A DNA stretch of 64,000 nucleotides from RYN-230 sp963768945. Lineage in GTDB: Bacteria; Actinomycetota; Actinomycetes; Streptosporangiales; Streptosporangiaceae. Below are positions 51,039-60,117 of this stretch, in pieces. The DNA lies in NCBI GenBank assembly GCA_963768945.1, contig CAVYJW010000003.1, forward strand, positions 558,001 to 622,000, written 5' to 3'. The notes below the pieces were generated by a model. That model made no database searches, had not been told where the DNA came from, and saw nothing but the letters and a program-made list of their open reading frames with translations. A program made the position numbers and the translations under genes. Every line of letters begins with the position of its first letter. Positions within the stretch are counted from its first letter, which is position 1.

Positions 51039-52061
51039 CTATCTCCAGACCGCTACCGGGGTGCCCGGCGCGTAGACCCAGCCTCCTGTGTCCTGACCGG
51101 CGTGCGGATCGGCGGAGAGATGGCTGTAGTCGATGTCGAACTGGTACTCGGCGCCCGGTGACACCCGGTGCCCGGCGGGGTTGGGAGCCTGGACTTTCCC
51201 CTGGTCGGTGAAGGACCCGTCCACGTAGGAGAACTGGGCCGGGTTGACGAGGAACCCGTCCGCGCCTCCGATGACCACCCAGGCAATGATCACCCCGCCG
51301 GTGCTGTCGCCCTGCGTGTCGGTCATGGCGATGCGCGAGCCTTCCGGCGTGGTGTACCAGGACAGGGCGCTGGGGTCGGTGTTGTCCGTGGACTTGAGCA
51401 CCGCCTCGGGGGGAGCGATCCCCTTGAGGGCGTCCAGCCGGGCGGTGCTCTCGCTGAGCAGGCAGCCCGCGGTGCCGATCCCGTCGATGGTCCCGCCCGA
51501 GTGGAAGGCCTTGTCGCACACCGGCTGGCGGGCTGAGAGCCAGGCGCTGTCCCCGGCCACAATGGCCGCCCGCTGGGCTTGCGACCCGCTCTGGTAGTGC
51601 GCCAGCTGCACCGCGTCGATCGCCGCGTCCGCGTTCTCGGTCCTGGCCTCGTAGCACTGCTCGATCGCGAGGGTGGACGACTGGCCGCCGCAGGTGGCCG
51701 GGGCCGGCTTACTCGCAGCCGGATGACCAGGATCGAATGGCTCGACGATGGGCGTGAACGCCGCGGCGGCGGATGCGGTTGCCGCGCCCGCTCCTGACGC
51801 CGTGGCCGCTGCGGCGGCCCTGGCCGTGCTGGCCGTGGCCTGGGCAGCCGGCGTTGAGCTTCCGCTGCCCGACCCCGCGGAGCCGCCGCAGCCGGCCAGG
51901 GCGCCGATCATTACCGCGACGCCGATCGCCGCGCCCGCCAGCCTGGCCCGGCGGGCCGCGACGCCGATCAGCGCGACGCCGATCGCCGCGCCCGCCAGCC
52001 TGGTCCGGCGGGCCGCGGTTCTCCCGCCCGTAACCGGCGTCCCTCCGCGCTGCTGGCCCAT
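51039..52061 (-). CDS. lipoprotein with LprI/DUF1311-like domain
   Basis: 340 aa from ATG 52061. The signal region is unusual: RLAGAAIGVALIGVAAR is followed by the near-copy RARLAGAAIGVAVMIG before the lipobox LAGC (cysteine about residue 58). A serine/alanine-rich linker leads to the domain at about 118-205, with the LprI-type cysteine pattern CYEARTENADAAIDAV, DSAWLSARQPVCDKAF, GCLLSESTARLDAL. The C-terminal domain (about 240-340) is beta-rich. LprI-like proteins bind lysozyme in relatives. Cell-surface location is clear; exact function is inferred. Confidence 0.8.
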   Translation of the reverse strand: MGQQRGGTPVTGGRTAARRTRLAGAAIGVALIGVAARRARLAGAAIGVAVMIGALAGCGGSAGSGSGSSTPAAQATASTARAAAAATASGAGAATASAAAAFTPIVEPFDPGHPAASKPAPATCGGQSSTLAIEQCYEARTENADAAIDAVQLAHYQSGSQAQRAAIVAGDSAWLSARQPVCDKAFHSGGTIDGIGTAGCLLSESTARLDALKGIAPPEAVLKSTDNTDPSALSWYTTPEGSRIAMTDTQGDSTGGVIIAWVVIGGADGFLVNPAQFSYVDGSFTDQGKVQAPNPAGHRVSPGAEYQFDIDYSHLSADPHAGQDTGGWVYAPGTPVAVWR

Positions 52062-52171
52062 CGGGCCACCTCCCCGTCCCCGATTTCCTGATTTTCTGGG
52101 GTGACGTTAGCGGGCCGCGGGCAGGCCACGCTGGCTTTACGGTGACGATTCTGTCTCTGCCGCGATGCGGG

Positions 52172-52320
52172 TCAGCGCGACGCGGAGTCGATCCCGAGCT
52201 TCTCGAACGCATGGCGCAGATGGCCGCTGACCGTGTGGGGGGAGACGTAGAGCCGTTCAGCCACCTCGCGGCTGGTCAGGCCGTCCGCGAAGCCGGACCA
52301 CGGCGAGCTCGGGCCCTGCG
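52172..52320 (-). pseudogene. LuxR-type helix-turn-helix remnant
   Basis: The minus strand encodes DGLTSREVAERLYVSPHTVS and GHLRHAFEKLGIDSASR up to a TGA at 52174-52172: the C-terminal HTH of a LuxR/LAL regulator. The preceding conserved residues (LAVVRLR) are in another frame, and nothing of the N-terminal part remains. Confidence 0.75.
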
Positions 52321-52451
52321 CCCTCGCCTCATCGCGGCTGTACGGGCCGCGTAGCCTGGCGGATCAGGTGGGTACTGCTGGCCGCGGTCCGCATGTGCGT
52401 CACCTATGCGGCGCTCGTCTTCATCGGCCGGTGATTTCTGGGGAGGACCGG

Positions 52452-53252
52452 ATGGCGGAGATCCCGGCCGGGAGCCATTACGTCGCGATGGGCAGCTCGT
52501 TCGCGGCCGGGCCGGGCATCCCGGCCCGCGCGCCCGGCAGCCCCCGCCGGGCAGGCCGGTCGGCCAGCAACTACGCCCACCTGGTCGCCCGCCAACTCGG
52601 ACTCGACCTGCACGACGTGACCTATTCCGGCGCGACCACCAGCGACATCCTGCGGCCCTCCGCCGCGGGCCGGCCCGCCCAGCTCGACGCGGTCACGCCG
52701 GCCACGCGGCTGGTCACCCTCACCGCGGGCGGCAACGACGTCGGCTACCTGCCCCGGCTCACCCTGGCCAGCCTGCCCTGGCCGCTGCGGGCGCTGCCGC
52801 GGCTGCGGGCCCAGGTCGATGGGTTCGGGGATGGCGCCGCCACGGACGAGCGGTTCGCCGAACTCGGGCGCAATCTCCAGGCCATCGCGCGCGGCGCGGC
52901 GGAGCGGGCCCCGGGCTGCCGGGTGCTGTTCGTCGATTACCTGACGATCCTGCCGCCGGACGGAGCCGATGCGGGCGGGCCACCACCGGCCGCGATCGCC
53001 GGGTGGGGACGCGCCATCGCGGCCCGGCTGGCCGCGACCACGCGGGAGGCGGCGGACGCCAGCGGCGCCGGATACGTGGCAGCCTCGGCTGCCTCAGCTG
53101 GTCATCACGCCTGGTCGGCGGAGCCCTGGACGCGGCGCTTCCACCTGTCGCTGCGCGGCGGGGCGCCATACCATCCCAACGCGGCCGGGATGGCGGCCGT
53201 CGCCGGGCTCGTGCTCACCACCCTCTCCCGCAGCCCGGACAGGGCGGCGTGA
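52452..53252 (+). CDS. SGNH/GDSL-family hydrolase
   Basis: 266 aa from ATG 52452, with GAGGA upstream. Block I is YVAMGSSFAAGPGIPA (nucleophile serine in GSS at about residue 15), block III TAGGNDVGYL, and block V PYHPNAAGMAAV with the catalytic histidine (about 239). No signal peptide is seen, so it is probably cytosolic. Family members are esterases or lipases. Its stop TGA begins a short repeat array. Confidence 0.88.
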   Translation: MAEIPAGSHYVAMGSSFAAGPGIPARAPGSPRRAGRSASNYAHLVARQLGLDLHDVTYSGATTSDILRPSAAGRPAQLDAVTPATRLVTLTAGGNDVGYLPRLTLASLPWPLRALPRLRAQVDGFGDGAATDERFAELGRNLQAIARGAAERAPGCRVLFVDYLTILPPDGADAGGPPPAAIAGWGRAIAARLAATTREAADASGAGYVAASAASAGHHAWSAEPWTRRFHLSLRGGAPYHPNAAGMAAVAGLVLTTLSRSPDRAA

Positions 53253-53298
53253 GCCTGGAGACAGCATGAGCGAGCCTGGAGGCAGCATGAGCCTGGAG
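53250..53298 (+). repeat. repeat beginning at the SGNH hydrolase stop codon
   Basis: TGAGCCTGGAGACAGCA (53250-53266), TGAGCGAGCCTGGAGGCAGCA (53267-53287) and a partial TGAGCCTGGAG (53288-53298). The first TGA is the gene stop; the following ones are in another frame. Confidence 0.8.
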
Positions 53299-53404
53299 AT
53301 CAGGCGGCTGCACTTCTGTCACCGCACCGCCGTCGTGCGCGACTGACAGCTCCCCGGAGTGGAGCTGCGCTTGTCCCAGGCGTCCCATGTCACAGACGGC
53401 CGGG

Positions 53405-53431
53405 CTGTCTCGTCTCAGGTCTCAGAGACAG
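53405..53431. promoter_or_regulatory. inverted repeat upstream of the epimerase/sigJ operon
   Basis: CTGTCTC (53405-53411) and GAGACAG (53425-53431) with a 13-base spacer that itself contains further GTCTC-like half-sites, 20 bp before the epimerase start. Possible operator or part of the promoter. Confidence 0.35.
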
Positions 53432-53451
53432 ATTCTGGAATCAGGAAGGTG

Positions 53452-54390
53452 ATGGTTGTGCGGGTTTTCGTCGCGGGCGGGACCGGGGTCGTGGGGCGGC
53501 GGTTGGTGCCGCAGCTCGTGGCCCGGGGCCACCAGGTGACAGCTACGACGACGAGCGCGGCCAAGCTGGGCTTGCTAGAGCAGCTGGGCGCCGATGGCGT
53601 CGTGATGGACGGGCTGGATGCGGTGTCGGTCGGTGAGTCGGTGGCCGCGGCCCAGCCGGACGCGATCGTGCACCAGATGACCGCGATTTCCGTGGCGCAC
53701 GCCGGCCAGCCCAATCTCAAGCACATGGATCGGTGGTTCGCCACTACCAACCGGCTGCGGACCGAGGGGACGGATCACCTGCTGGCCGCGGCGGAGGCGG
53801 CCGGCGTATCCCATTTCGTCGCGCAGGGCTACGCCAGCTGGAACGGAGTCCGCAGGGGTGGCTGGGTGAAGACCGAGGAGGACCCGCTGGACCTGCAGGC
53901 GGGGACGGCGGCGCACGCGGGGATGCAGGCGATCCGCCATGTCGAGGACGTGGTTGTCAAGGCTGGTGGCGCAGTCCTGCGATACGGCGGACTCTACGGG
54001 CCGGGCGCCACCGACGACCAGGTCGAGCTCGTGCGCAAGCGGCGGTTCCCGCTCGTCGGGGGCGGCACCGGGTACAGCTCGTGGGTGCATCTCGACGACG
54101 CGGCGAGCGCTACCGTCCTGGCTGTGGAGCAAAAGGCGAGGGGCGTGTACAACATCGTCGACGACGAACCGGCCCCGGCCAGCGTGTGGCTGCCCTACCT
54201 GGCAGCGTGTGCTGGCGCGAAGCCTCCGATGCGCGTTCCCAAGTGGCTGGCCCGGCTGCTGGCCGGGGAAGTGGCGGTGACGATGATGACCGAGGGGCGC
54301 GGCTTCTCCAACGCCAAGGCCAAGCGGGAGCTCGGCTGGGAGCTGCGCTATCCGTCGTGGCGGCAGGGCTTCCGGGAGGGCCTCGGGTGA
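53452..54390 (+). CDS. NAD(P)-dependent epimerase/reductase (extended SDR)
   Basis: 312 aa from ATG 53452 (GTG 53449 adjacent). Nucleotide-binding RVFVAGGTGVVGRRLVPQL at residues 3-21; AIVHQMTAIS strand 4; a substrate-domain segment AVLRYGGLYGPGATDDQVEL; GRGFSNAKAKRELGWELRYP near the end. The usual YxxxK motif is not obvious, as in many atypical SDRs (SDR_a5-like). The stop overlaps the sigma factor start (GTGA), so the two are translationally coupled, an arrangement common for SigJ-type sigma factors. Confidence 0.88.
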   Translation: MVVRVFVAGGTGVVGRRLVPQLVARGHQVTATTTSAAKLGLLEQLGADGVVMDGLDAVSVGESVAAAQPDAIVHQMTAISVAHAGQPNLKHMDRWFATTNRLRTEGTDHLLAAAEAAGVSHFVAQGYASWNGVRRGGWVKTEEDPLDLQAGTAAHAGMQAIRHVEDVVVKAGGAVLRYGGLYGPGATDDQVELVRKRRFPLVGGGTGYSSWVHLDDAASATVLAVEQKARGVYNIVDDEPAPASVWLPYLAACAGAKPPMRVPKWLARLLAGEVAVTMMTEGRGFSNAKAKRELGWELRYPSWRQGFREGLG

Positions 54391-55310
54391 CCCGGACCGA
54401 GGAGTTCGAGGAGCTGCGGCCGCTGCTGTTCGCCATCGCCTACCGGGTCCTCGGCAGCGTGGGCGAGGCCGAGGATGCGGTCCAGGAGACCTGGCTGCGC
54501 TACGAGGCCTCCCCGACACAACCCGCGTTGACCAGGGCCTTTCTCTCGGCCGTGGTGACCCGGATCTCGATCGACGTCCTGCGCTCGGCCCGTGTCCGGC
54601 GGGAGGAGTACGTCGGGCAGTGGTTCCCCGAGCCGCTGCTCACCGACCCCTATGAGGATCCGGCGCGGTCGGCGGAGCTGGCCGACTCGGTGTCTATGGC
54701 GGCCCTGTTGCTGCTCGAGCGGCTCAGCCCGCTCGAGCGGGCGGTCTTCGTGCTGCGGGAGGTGTTCGGGTTCGGCTTCCCCGAGGTCGCGTTGGCCGTG
54801 GGGCGCTCGGAGGCGGCGTGCCGCCAGCTCGCGGTGCGGGCGCGCCGCCACATGGACGCGGGCCGGCCCCGGTTCGAGGCCGACCGAGGGGAGCGCGAGG
54901 AACTCGCCGGGCGATTCTTCGACGCCTTCAGGGAAGGGGACGTCGACGGGCTGCGGGAACTGCTCGCCGCGGACGTTCACATGGTCGGCGACGGCGGCGG
55001 CAAGGCCCCGCAATGGGCCAGGGGCATCATCGGTGCCGAGAACGTGGCCCGCGTGCTCGCCGCGATCGTCTCGCCGTTCGTCCGGATCGGCGGCGTAGTC
55101 CAGCCGCAGGAGGTGAACGGCCAGCCAGGCGCGATCTTCCGCGACCGGGACGGCAAGGTGCTCAACACCTGGGCGCTCGACATACTCGACGGGCGGATCC
55201 AGACGATCCGCTCGGTGATCAACCCAGACAAGCTCGGGCATGTCGGCCCGGTGGCAGACGCCTGGGCGGTCATCCGCGAGGCGAACCAGGCTCGCCGGCC
55301 CGCGGACTGA
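54387..55310 (+). CDS. sigJ: SigJ-type ECF sigma factor with SnoaL-like C-terminal domain
   Basis: 307 aa from GTG 54387 overlapping the epimerase stop. Sigma region 2 at about 8-80 (LRPLLFAIAYRVLGSVGEAE-DAVQE), region 4 at about 110-160 (LSPLERAVFVLREVFGFGFP, VGRSEAACRQLAVRARRHM), then a C-terminal NTF2/SnoaL-like domain (about 170-300; FFDAFREGDVDGLRELLAAD). In this ECF group the fused domain replaces an anti-sigma factor as regulator. Autocontrol through the upstream promoter is likely but not shown. Confidence 0.92.
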   Translation: MTRTEEFEELRPLLFAIAYRVLGSVGEAEDAVQETWLRYEASPTQPALTRAFLSAVVTRISIDVLRSARVRREEYVGQWFPEPLLTDPYEDPARSAELADSVSMAALLLLERLSPLERAVFVLREVFGFGFPEVALAVGRSEAACRQLAVRARRHMDAGRPRFEADRGEREELAGRFFDAFREGDVDGLRELLAADVHMVGDGGGKAPQWARGIIGAENVARVLAAIVSPFVRIGGVVQPQEVNGQPGAIFRDRDGKVLNTWALDILDGRIQTIRSVINPDKLGHVGPVADAWAVIREANQARRPAD

Positions 55311-55515
55311 CCGGAAGAGCCGGCTGCGCTCCAGACCTTTACAAGCAGTTCAACGGCAACCAGCCGGAAACGTCGCCGCCACCGCCGGCCGCCAACCGCT
55401 CGACCGCTCGACCGCTCGACGCGGACGAGAACGCAGGCGGCGGTGGGCACCAACGCGCAGGGGGAGTTCAGACCCCGCAACTTCCTGCGACACTAACGGG
55501 ACATATCGTGGTGAC

Positions 55516-56640
55516 GTGTCCGCGCTGGAGGAGATCCGGGCCCAGGCACTGGAGGTGGCGGGCGGCTGGTCGCCGGCCGGTGCGCCAGAGTCCTGGCGGC
55601 TGACGGCCGGCCTGTTCCAGGCCATTGCCGCCCACGACGAGCTGCTCGGCCGGCTGGCAGCGCTGCCGCCCGACCGGCTGCCGGCCCTGCTGGCCAGCGC
55701 CGCCATCTCCTACCTGGTCCGCCGGGACCAGCCGGTGCCGCTGGCCGCCTATTTTCCCGAGCCCGGGGCGCCGCAGCCCCGTTTCGATGACGGGTTCCCC
55801 GGGGCCGCCCGGGCGTTCGTCTCGGCCCGGCTGGACGACATCGCCGCGGAATGCGCGGGGCGCCGCTACCAGATGAGCGAGGTGGCCCGCTGCACGCAGA
55901 TCGCGCTGGGCATCGCCGCGGCCGGCGTGTCGCCCACGGCCCCGGTCGGCCTGGCCGACCTCGGTACCGGGGCCGGGCTCGGGCTGAACCTGGACCGCTA
56001 CCGTTACCTGGTGGGCGGCCGGGCTTCCGGACCGCGCGACGCCGCCATGACCCTGCGCTGCGAGGTCCGCGGCTTCCGGCCGCCGCCGCGCGCCGTCCTG
56101 CCGCCCATCGCCGAGCGGGTCGGCATCGACTGCAGCCCGCTGGACCCGCAGGACCCGGCGGCGCGGTCGTGGCTGGAGGCGTGCGCGCCGCCGGAGGCAT
56201 CCGGGCTGGACCGGCTAGCCGCCGCGATCGAGGTGGCCCGACGGTACCCGGCGCGGCTCATCGCGGGCGACGTGGTGACCGCGTTGCCGGCCGTGCTGGA
56301 CAGCTTCCCGCCCGGCCGCCGGGTCATCGTGACCGATGCCTACCTGGCGGTGTTCCTGCCGCCGCCAGAGCGCGCGGAACTGGCCGCGATCATGGCGCAC
56401 GCCGGGCGGACCCGCCCCCTCACCTGGCTGTCCCTGGACCCGCTGGTTCCCCTCGGCCCGTCCGGCCGCGACAGCGTGCAGGGCATCGCGCTGCCGTCCG
56501 CGCTGGTCCGCGAGTACCAGCGCCACGGTGTCTTTGCCGTCCTGGGGGAGCGGACGTTCGACGGTGACACCGACCGCGCGCGCCTGCTGGCCCGGGCCCA
56601 CCCGTCGGGTGAGTGGATCGAATGGCTCGACCCGTGCTAG
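55516..56640 (+). CDS. DUF2332 family protein
   Basis: 374 aa from GTG 55516. The order of conserved parts fits DUF2332: an N-terminal helical part (WRLTAGLFQAIAAHDELLGR), NEVARC-type segment QMSEVARCTQIALGIAAAG, VGLADLGTGAGLGLNLDRY (a methyltransferase-like glycine loop), RVGIDCSPLDPQDP, VVTALPAVLDSFPPGRRVIV and a C-terminal GEWIEWLDP. Possibly an S-adenosylmethionine-fold protein, but no activity is established for the family. Stands alone between sigJ and a convergent glycosyltransferase gene. Confidence 0.88.
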   Translation: MSALEEIRAQALEVAGGWSPAGAPESWRLTAGLFQAIAAHDELLGRLAALPPDRLPALLASAAISYLVRRDQPVPLAAYFPEPGAPQPRFDDGFPGAARAFVSARLDDIAAECAGRRYQMSEVARCTQIALGIAAAGVSPTAPVGLADLGTGAGLGLNLDRYRYLVGGRASGPRDAAMTLRCEVRGFRPPPRAVLPPIAERVGIDCSPLDPQDPAARSWLEACAPPEASGLDRLAAAIEVARRYPARLIAGDVVTALPAVLDSFPPGRRVIVTDAYLAVFLPPPERAELAAIMAHAGRTRPLTWLSLDPLVPLGPSGRDSVQGIALPSALVREYQRHGVFAVLGERTFDGDTDRARLLARAHPSGEWIEWLDPC

Positions 56641-56671
56641 CTACGCCCCCGTGAATTTACCGGCCGTGGGC

Positions 56672-58288
56672 TTACCGGCGCGGCTCGTATTTCCAGATCA
56701 CGTAGGTGCCCAGGCCGACGGGCTTGATCTCGGTGCCGTAGGGCACGACCTCGATGGTGTGGTAATAGGGGTTGCGGTGCAGTTCCGTGGCCAGGCCGTG
56801 GTCCAGCGCGGTGGTGTCCGTGAAGTTGAGGGCCACGTAGGAGAAGTAGCCGTGGGCGATGTACCTGGCGAAGGTAGCGGCGTCGCCCGCCGCGACGATG
56901 CCCGCCGCGGCGGCCGGGCTCCCGGTGCTGTCCCCGGACGGCAAGACGATGTTGCGGGTACTGGACCAGCGCCGCCAGTCCTGGCCGGACGGCAGGTAGT
57001 ACTTGGCGACCGCGGGATCTTCCACGAGCAGCGGCCTGCTCCCCTGCGCGGCCAGCGGCCGGAAGACGCCGATGAACGCGGTCGCGTTGGGCCAGCTTGT
57101 CGCGAAACTCCACGACTGCATCGCGCCCAGGTACGCCGGGAACACCAGCGCGATCACGCAGGTCGCGCTGGTCACCGCCTGCTCCCGCCCGGCCGGCGCG
57201 GCCGCGATGAACCGGTCCGCCGCGTAGCCGGCGGCGATGGCCGCGAACCAGGCCCCCAGGCCCACGTGCTCGTTCAGCAGCGCCACGGTGTGCAGCCAGG
57301 CCTGCTCGGCCAGCCCCAGGATCGCGGCGGCGGCCAGGACGGCCAGCAGCCAGGTCTGGGCCCGTCCCTCCCGCCGCATCTCGCTGACGACGACGCCGCC
57401 CACGGCCAGGATGACCAGCAGGCCCGCCCAGTACCAGGAGCTGGAGAGCACGGACAGTGGCGAGTCCGTGTGGGCTACCGGGGTCAGGATGGTCCGCTTG
57501 AACCCGCTGAGGTAGCCGCTCCCGCCGATCAGCAGCCCGGCGGCCAGGACCGCGATCACCGTGGTCAGCAGGATCGCGACGCGCCGCAGCGCGATCCGGC
57601 CGCCCGGCGCCGGGAGCGCGGCCAGCACGGCCAGCAGGGGCACCAGCACGTCGAACAGGATCGTGGAGTACGACGTGGCGTTGGCCAGGGCCAGGGCGGC
57701 GCCCGCCGCGATCATGCGGCCCGGGACCACTCCCCGCTCCCCGGCCCCTAGCACGCACCAGGCGGCCAGGGCGACCAAGAGCAGGGATAGTGCGTCGTAG
57801 GTGGCGAACGCGCCCAGGTGCAGGGTGGGTCCCAGCACGGCGAACAGCGCCGCGGCGAAGACCGCGGCCCGCCGCCCGTAGCGCCGCCGGGCAGTGCTCC
57901 ACAGCAGCGTGGTCGCCCCGAGCATGAAGACCAGCGACAGGACCCGGGCCCCGGCCAGGCCGCCCGCGCTGTCCGCGGCCGCGCCGAGGGGCGGGTAGAT
58001 GACGGGCGCGCCGGAGAAGTAGTACGGGAACGGCGGGATGGCCGTGCCGTGCAGCCAGTTCGCCCACTGCAGATGCCCGGCCCACAGATCCAGGGCCTCA
58101 TCCTGGTACGCCGTGTCGGCCCGGACCAGCCGGAGCGTCAGCAGCGCCTGGACGATGAGCACCGGCAGAAGCGGCCACCCGCGGGGCACATGCCACCTGG
58201 TGGGGCGGGCCGGCCGGTGCGCGGCGGTCCGCTCGGTCACGAGCGGGTCGGCCGGGGACTCGGCCGGCGCCGACGTATAAGCATTCAT
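56672..58288 (-). CDS. GT39-like polytopic membrane glycosyltransferase
   Basis: 538 aa from ATG 58288 (GTG 58291 directly before it). About eleven membrane helices. The first extracytoplasmic loop has the acidic catalytic-type motif TAYQDEALDLWAGHLQWANW, as in PMT/ArnT-fold lipid-linked sugar transferases, and helix pairs follow (VLSLVFMLGATTLLW, AVFAAALFAVLGPTLHLGAF). The extracytoplasmic C-terminal part (about 395-538) is soluble. Donor and acceptor unknown. Convergent with the DUF2332 gene (31-bp gap). Confidence 0.85.
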   Translation of the reverse strand: MNAYTSAPAESPADPLVTERTAAHRPARPTRWHVPRGWPLLPVLIVQALLTLRLVRADTAYQDEALDLWAGHLQWANWLHGTAIPPFPYYFSGAPVIYPPLGAAADSAGGLAGARVLSLVFMLGATTLLWSTARRRYGRRAAVFAAALFAVLGPTLHLGAFATYDALSLLLVALAAWCVLGAGERGVVPGRMIAAGAALALANATSYSTILFDVLVPLLAVLAALPAPGGRIALRRVAILLTTVIAVLAAGLLIGGSGYLSGFKRTILTPVAHTDSPLSVLSSSWYWAGLLVILAVGGVVVSEMRREGRAQTWLLAVLAAAAILGLAEQAWLHTVALLNEHVGLGAWFAAIAAGYAADRFIAAAPAGREQAVTSATCVIALVFPAYLGAMQSWSFATSWPNATAFIGVFRPLAAQGSRPLLVEDPAVAKYYLPSGQDWRRWSSTRNIVLPSGDSTGSPAAAAGIVAAGDAATFARYIAHGYFSYVALNFTDTTALDHGLATELHRNPYYHTIEVVPYGTEIKPVGLGTYVIWKYEPRR

Positions 58289-58824
58289 CACGGGTCTCCG
58301 CGTCCTTGTGCCCGGCGTGCCTCAGCAATCGCCGACCAGGCTTCCCGGCACACCTGCGTCAGGGCTCAGCGGCCCTGGGGGCAGGGCGCTGGTGCCCGTG
58401 GGTGTCTTCGATACACGCGCGGGAGGCCTGGATTAGCTGGCCTACACGCGTAGGACGCACGAGTTGAGCCGCCCGATCACCGCCGCCACGGAAAAGGTGA
58501 CGCAGCCGTTAGCCCGCCGCGTTCGGCGCGCCACCCGAAGCCCGTCCATCAGCAGGCCGGGGAGGAGACGGCCCGAGCGGATCCGTCAATCGCTTTTGGG
58601 ATTGATCGGTGTTCGGGCCGTGGCCGCTTCGCGATCCCGGCCCAGGTCGCGCTGGCCCGGATCGAGGCCTCCTATACCCCGCTTACCCGTGGTATGACTT
58701 CCAGGGCGTCTCCGACGGCGAACTGGCCTGCGGCTCAGCGGCTCGGCATGAGGGCAGCCGGCTCCTGATCGCGTCCGCCGGCCCGGCAGGATAGGGGGAT
58801 CGGACGGCGTGGGGAGGACCCTGG
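58289..58824. other. 536-bp intergenic stretch without a recognised gene
   Basis: Divergent region between the membrane glycosyltransferase and the epimerase. Short open frames occur (for example one containing YPWYDFQGVSDGELACG ending at 58794) but none matches a family I know. No RNA gene or strong hairpin seen. Confidence 0.4.
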
Positions 58825-59811
58825 ATGAGTCGCGTGGTGGTCATCGGCGCTACCGGGCACGTCGGCACCTACCTCGTGCCGCGGCTGGTGCGTGGCGGCC
58901 ACGAGGTCATCGCCATGAGCCGGGGCCTGCGCGACCCCTATCACGCGGCCCCGGAGTGGGCCCGGGTCACCCGGGTCGCCGTTGACCGGGACGCGGAGGA
59001 CGCCGCGGGAACCTTCGGCAGCCGGGTCGCGGAGCTGCGCCCCGACGTGGTCGTCGACCTGGTCTGCTTCACCGCGGCCTCGGCCCGGCAGCTCGTGGGG
59101 GCGCTCCGCCCGTCCCGCCCGCTGCTGCTGCACTGCGGGACGATCTGGGTGCACGGTCCGGCGCTGCGGGTGCCGGTCACCGAGGATGAGCCGCGCACCG
59201 GGTACGGCGAGTACGGCACTGGCAAGGCGGAGATCGAGGCGCTGTTGCACCGCGAGACGCTGGCGGGCGGCGTCCCGGCCGTCGTGCTGCACCCCGGTCA
59301 CATCAGCGGGCCGGGCTGGCCGGTGATCACGCCCGCCGGCAACCTGGACCCGTCCGTGTGGACGAGCCTGGCCACCGGCCAGCCGCTCGCGCTGCCCGAT
59401 CATGGCCTGGGCGTCCTGCATCATGTGCACGCCGACGATGTGGCGCAGGCGTTCGAGCGGGCCCTGTCCCGGCCCGCGGCCATCGGGGCCAGCTTCCACG
59501 TGGTGGCCGAGCAGGCCATGACGCTGCGCGGCCTGGCCACCGGCGTCGCGCGCTGGTTCGGCCGCGAGCCGGTGCTGGACTTCGTGGACTGGGCGGAGTT
59601 CGAGCGCCGCGCGGGTTCCGGGGCCGCGGAGGCCACCCGCGAGCACACGTTCCGCAGCATCACCGCGAGCATCGCCCGGGCCCGCGAGGTGCTCGGCTAC
59701 GGGCCGCGCTACAGCACGCTCGATGCCCTGCACCAGGCCGTGGCCTGGCTCGTCGCCCACGGCCAGGTGGACGTCGGCGGCCAGCCATTTCCCGTAGATG
59801 GCGGGGCCTAG
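58825..59811 (+). CDS. NAD-dependent epimerase/dehydratase-family protein
   Basis: 328 aa from ATG 58825 (GGGAGGA upstream). N-terminal RVVVIGATGHVGTYLVPRLV is the dinucleotide loop, VVVDLVCFTAASARQLVGAL strand 4, YGEYGTGKAEIEALL holds the YxxxK-like pair, and VVLHPGHISGPGWPVI the active-site loop. The C-terminal substrate domain is complete (HHVHADDVAQAFERAL, EVLGYGPRYSTLDA). Substrate unknown, probably a sugar nucleotide or small ketone. Not coupled to neighbours. Confidence 0.88.
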   Translation: MSRVVVIGATGHVGTYLVPRLVRGGHEVIAMSRGLRDPYHAAPEWARVTRVAVDRDAEDAAGTFGSRVAELRPDVVVDLVCFTAASARQLVGALRPSRPLLLHCGTIWVHGPALRVPVTEDEPRTGYGEYGTGKAEIEALLHRETLAGGVPAVVLHPGHISGPGWPVITPAGNLDPSVWTSLATGQPLALPDHGLGVLHHVHADDVAQAFERALSRPAAIGASFHVVAEQAMTLRGLATGVARWFGREPVLDFVDWAEFERRAGSGAAEATREHTFRSITASIARAREVLGYGPRYSTLDALHQAVAWLVAHGQVDVGGQPFPVDGGA

Positions 59812-60117
59812 CCGCACCAGCGGCGCAGCCAGCCATACGGCCGCGGCCTGCATTCCCGCCGGGGCGCGGCGGCTGCGGTGGCGGCGCGCCGCGACAGTCT
59901 CGTCCAGGCCGTCGACGTGCTGGCGCGTCGTCACCTGGAGCTCGCCCGGGACCCCTCCCGCGCCGCGCCGCGGTGCCGGGCCGACGGTCAGGAACGGCTG
60001 ACCAACCGTCCAGCCGGTCTTCAGGTCTCCTGCCTACGGTGACACGAGTCGCGGGTTTACCAGGGACCCGGCGACCAGGCCAGCGGGGCCAGCAAGCCAA
60101 GCAGGGAGGCTGGGACG
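59812..60117. other. 306-bp intergenic stretch
   Basis: Between the epimerase and the proline-rich membrane protein. A short frame containing RRDSLVQAVDVLARRHLELA ends at about 60041 but lacks a start with a ribosome site; nothing else was recognised. Confidence 0.3.

Noticed and set aside
53733..54386. N-terminal extension of the sigma factor frame over the epimerase gene
   Set aside because: Arginine-rich shadow of the epimerase; the GTG at 54387 overlapping the epimerase stop gives the normal sigma start.
56637..58085. Second long minus-strand frame inside the membrane glycosyltransferase gene
   Set aside because: Shadow frame rich in Arg/Gly/Pro; the overlapping 539-codon frame has the membrane helices.
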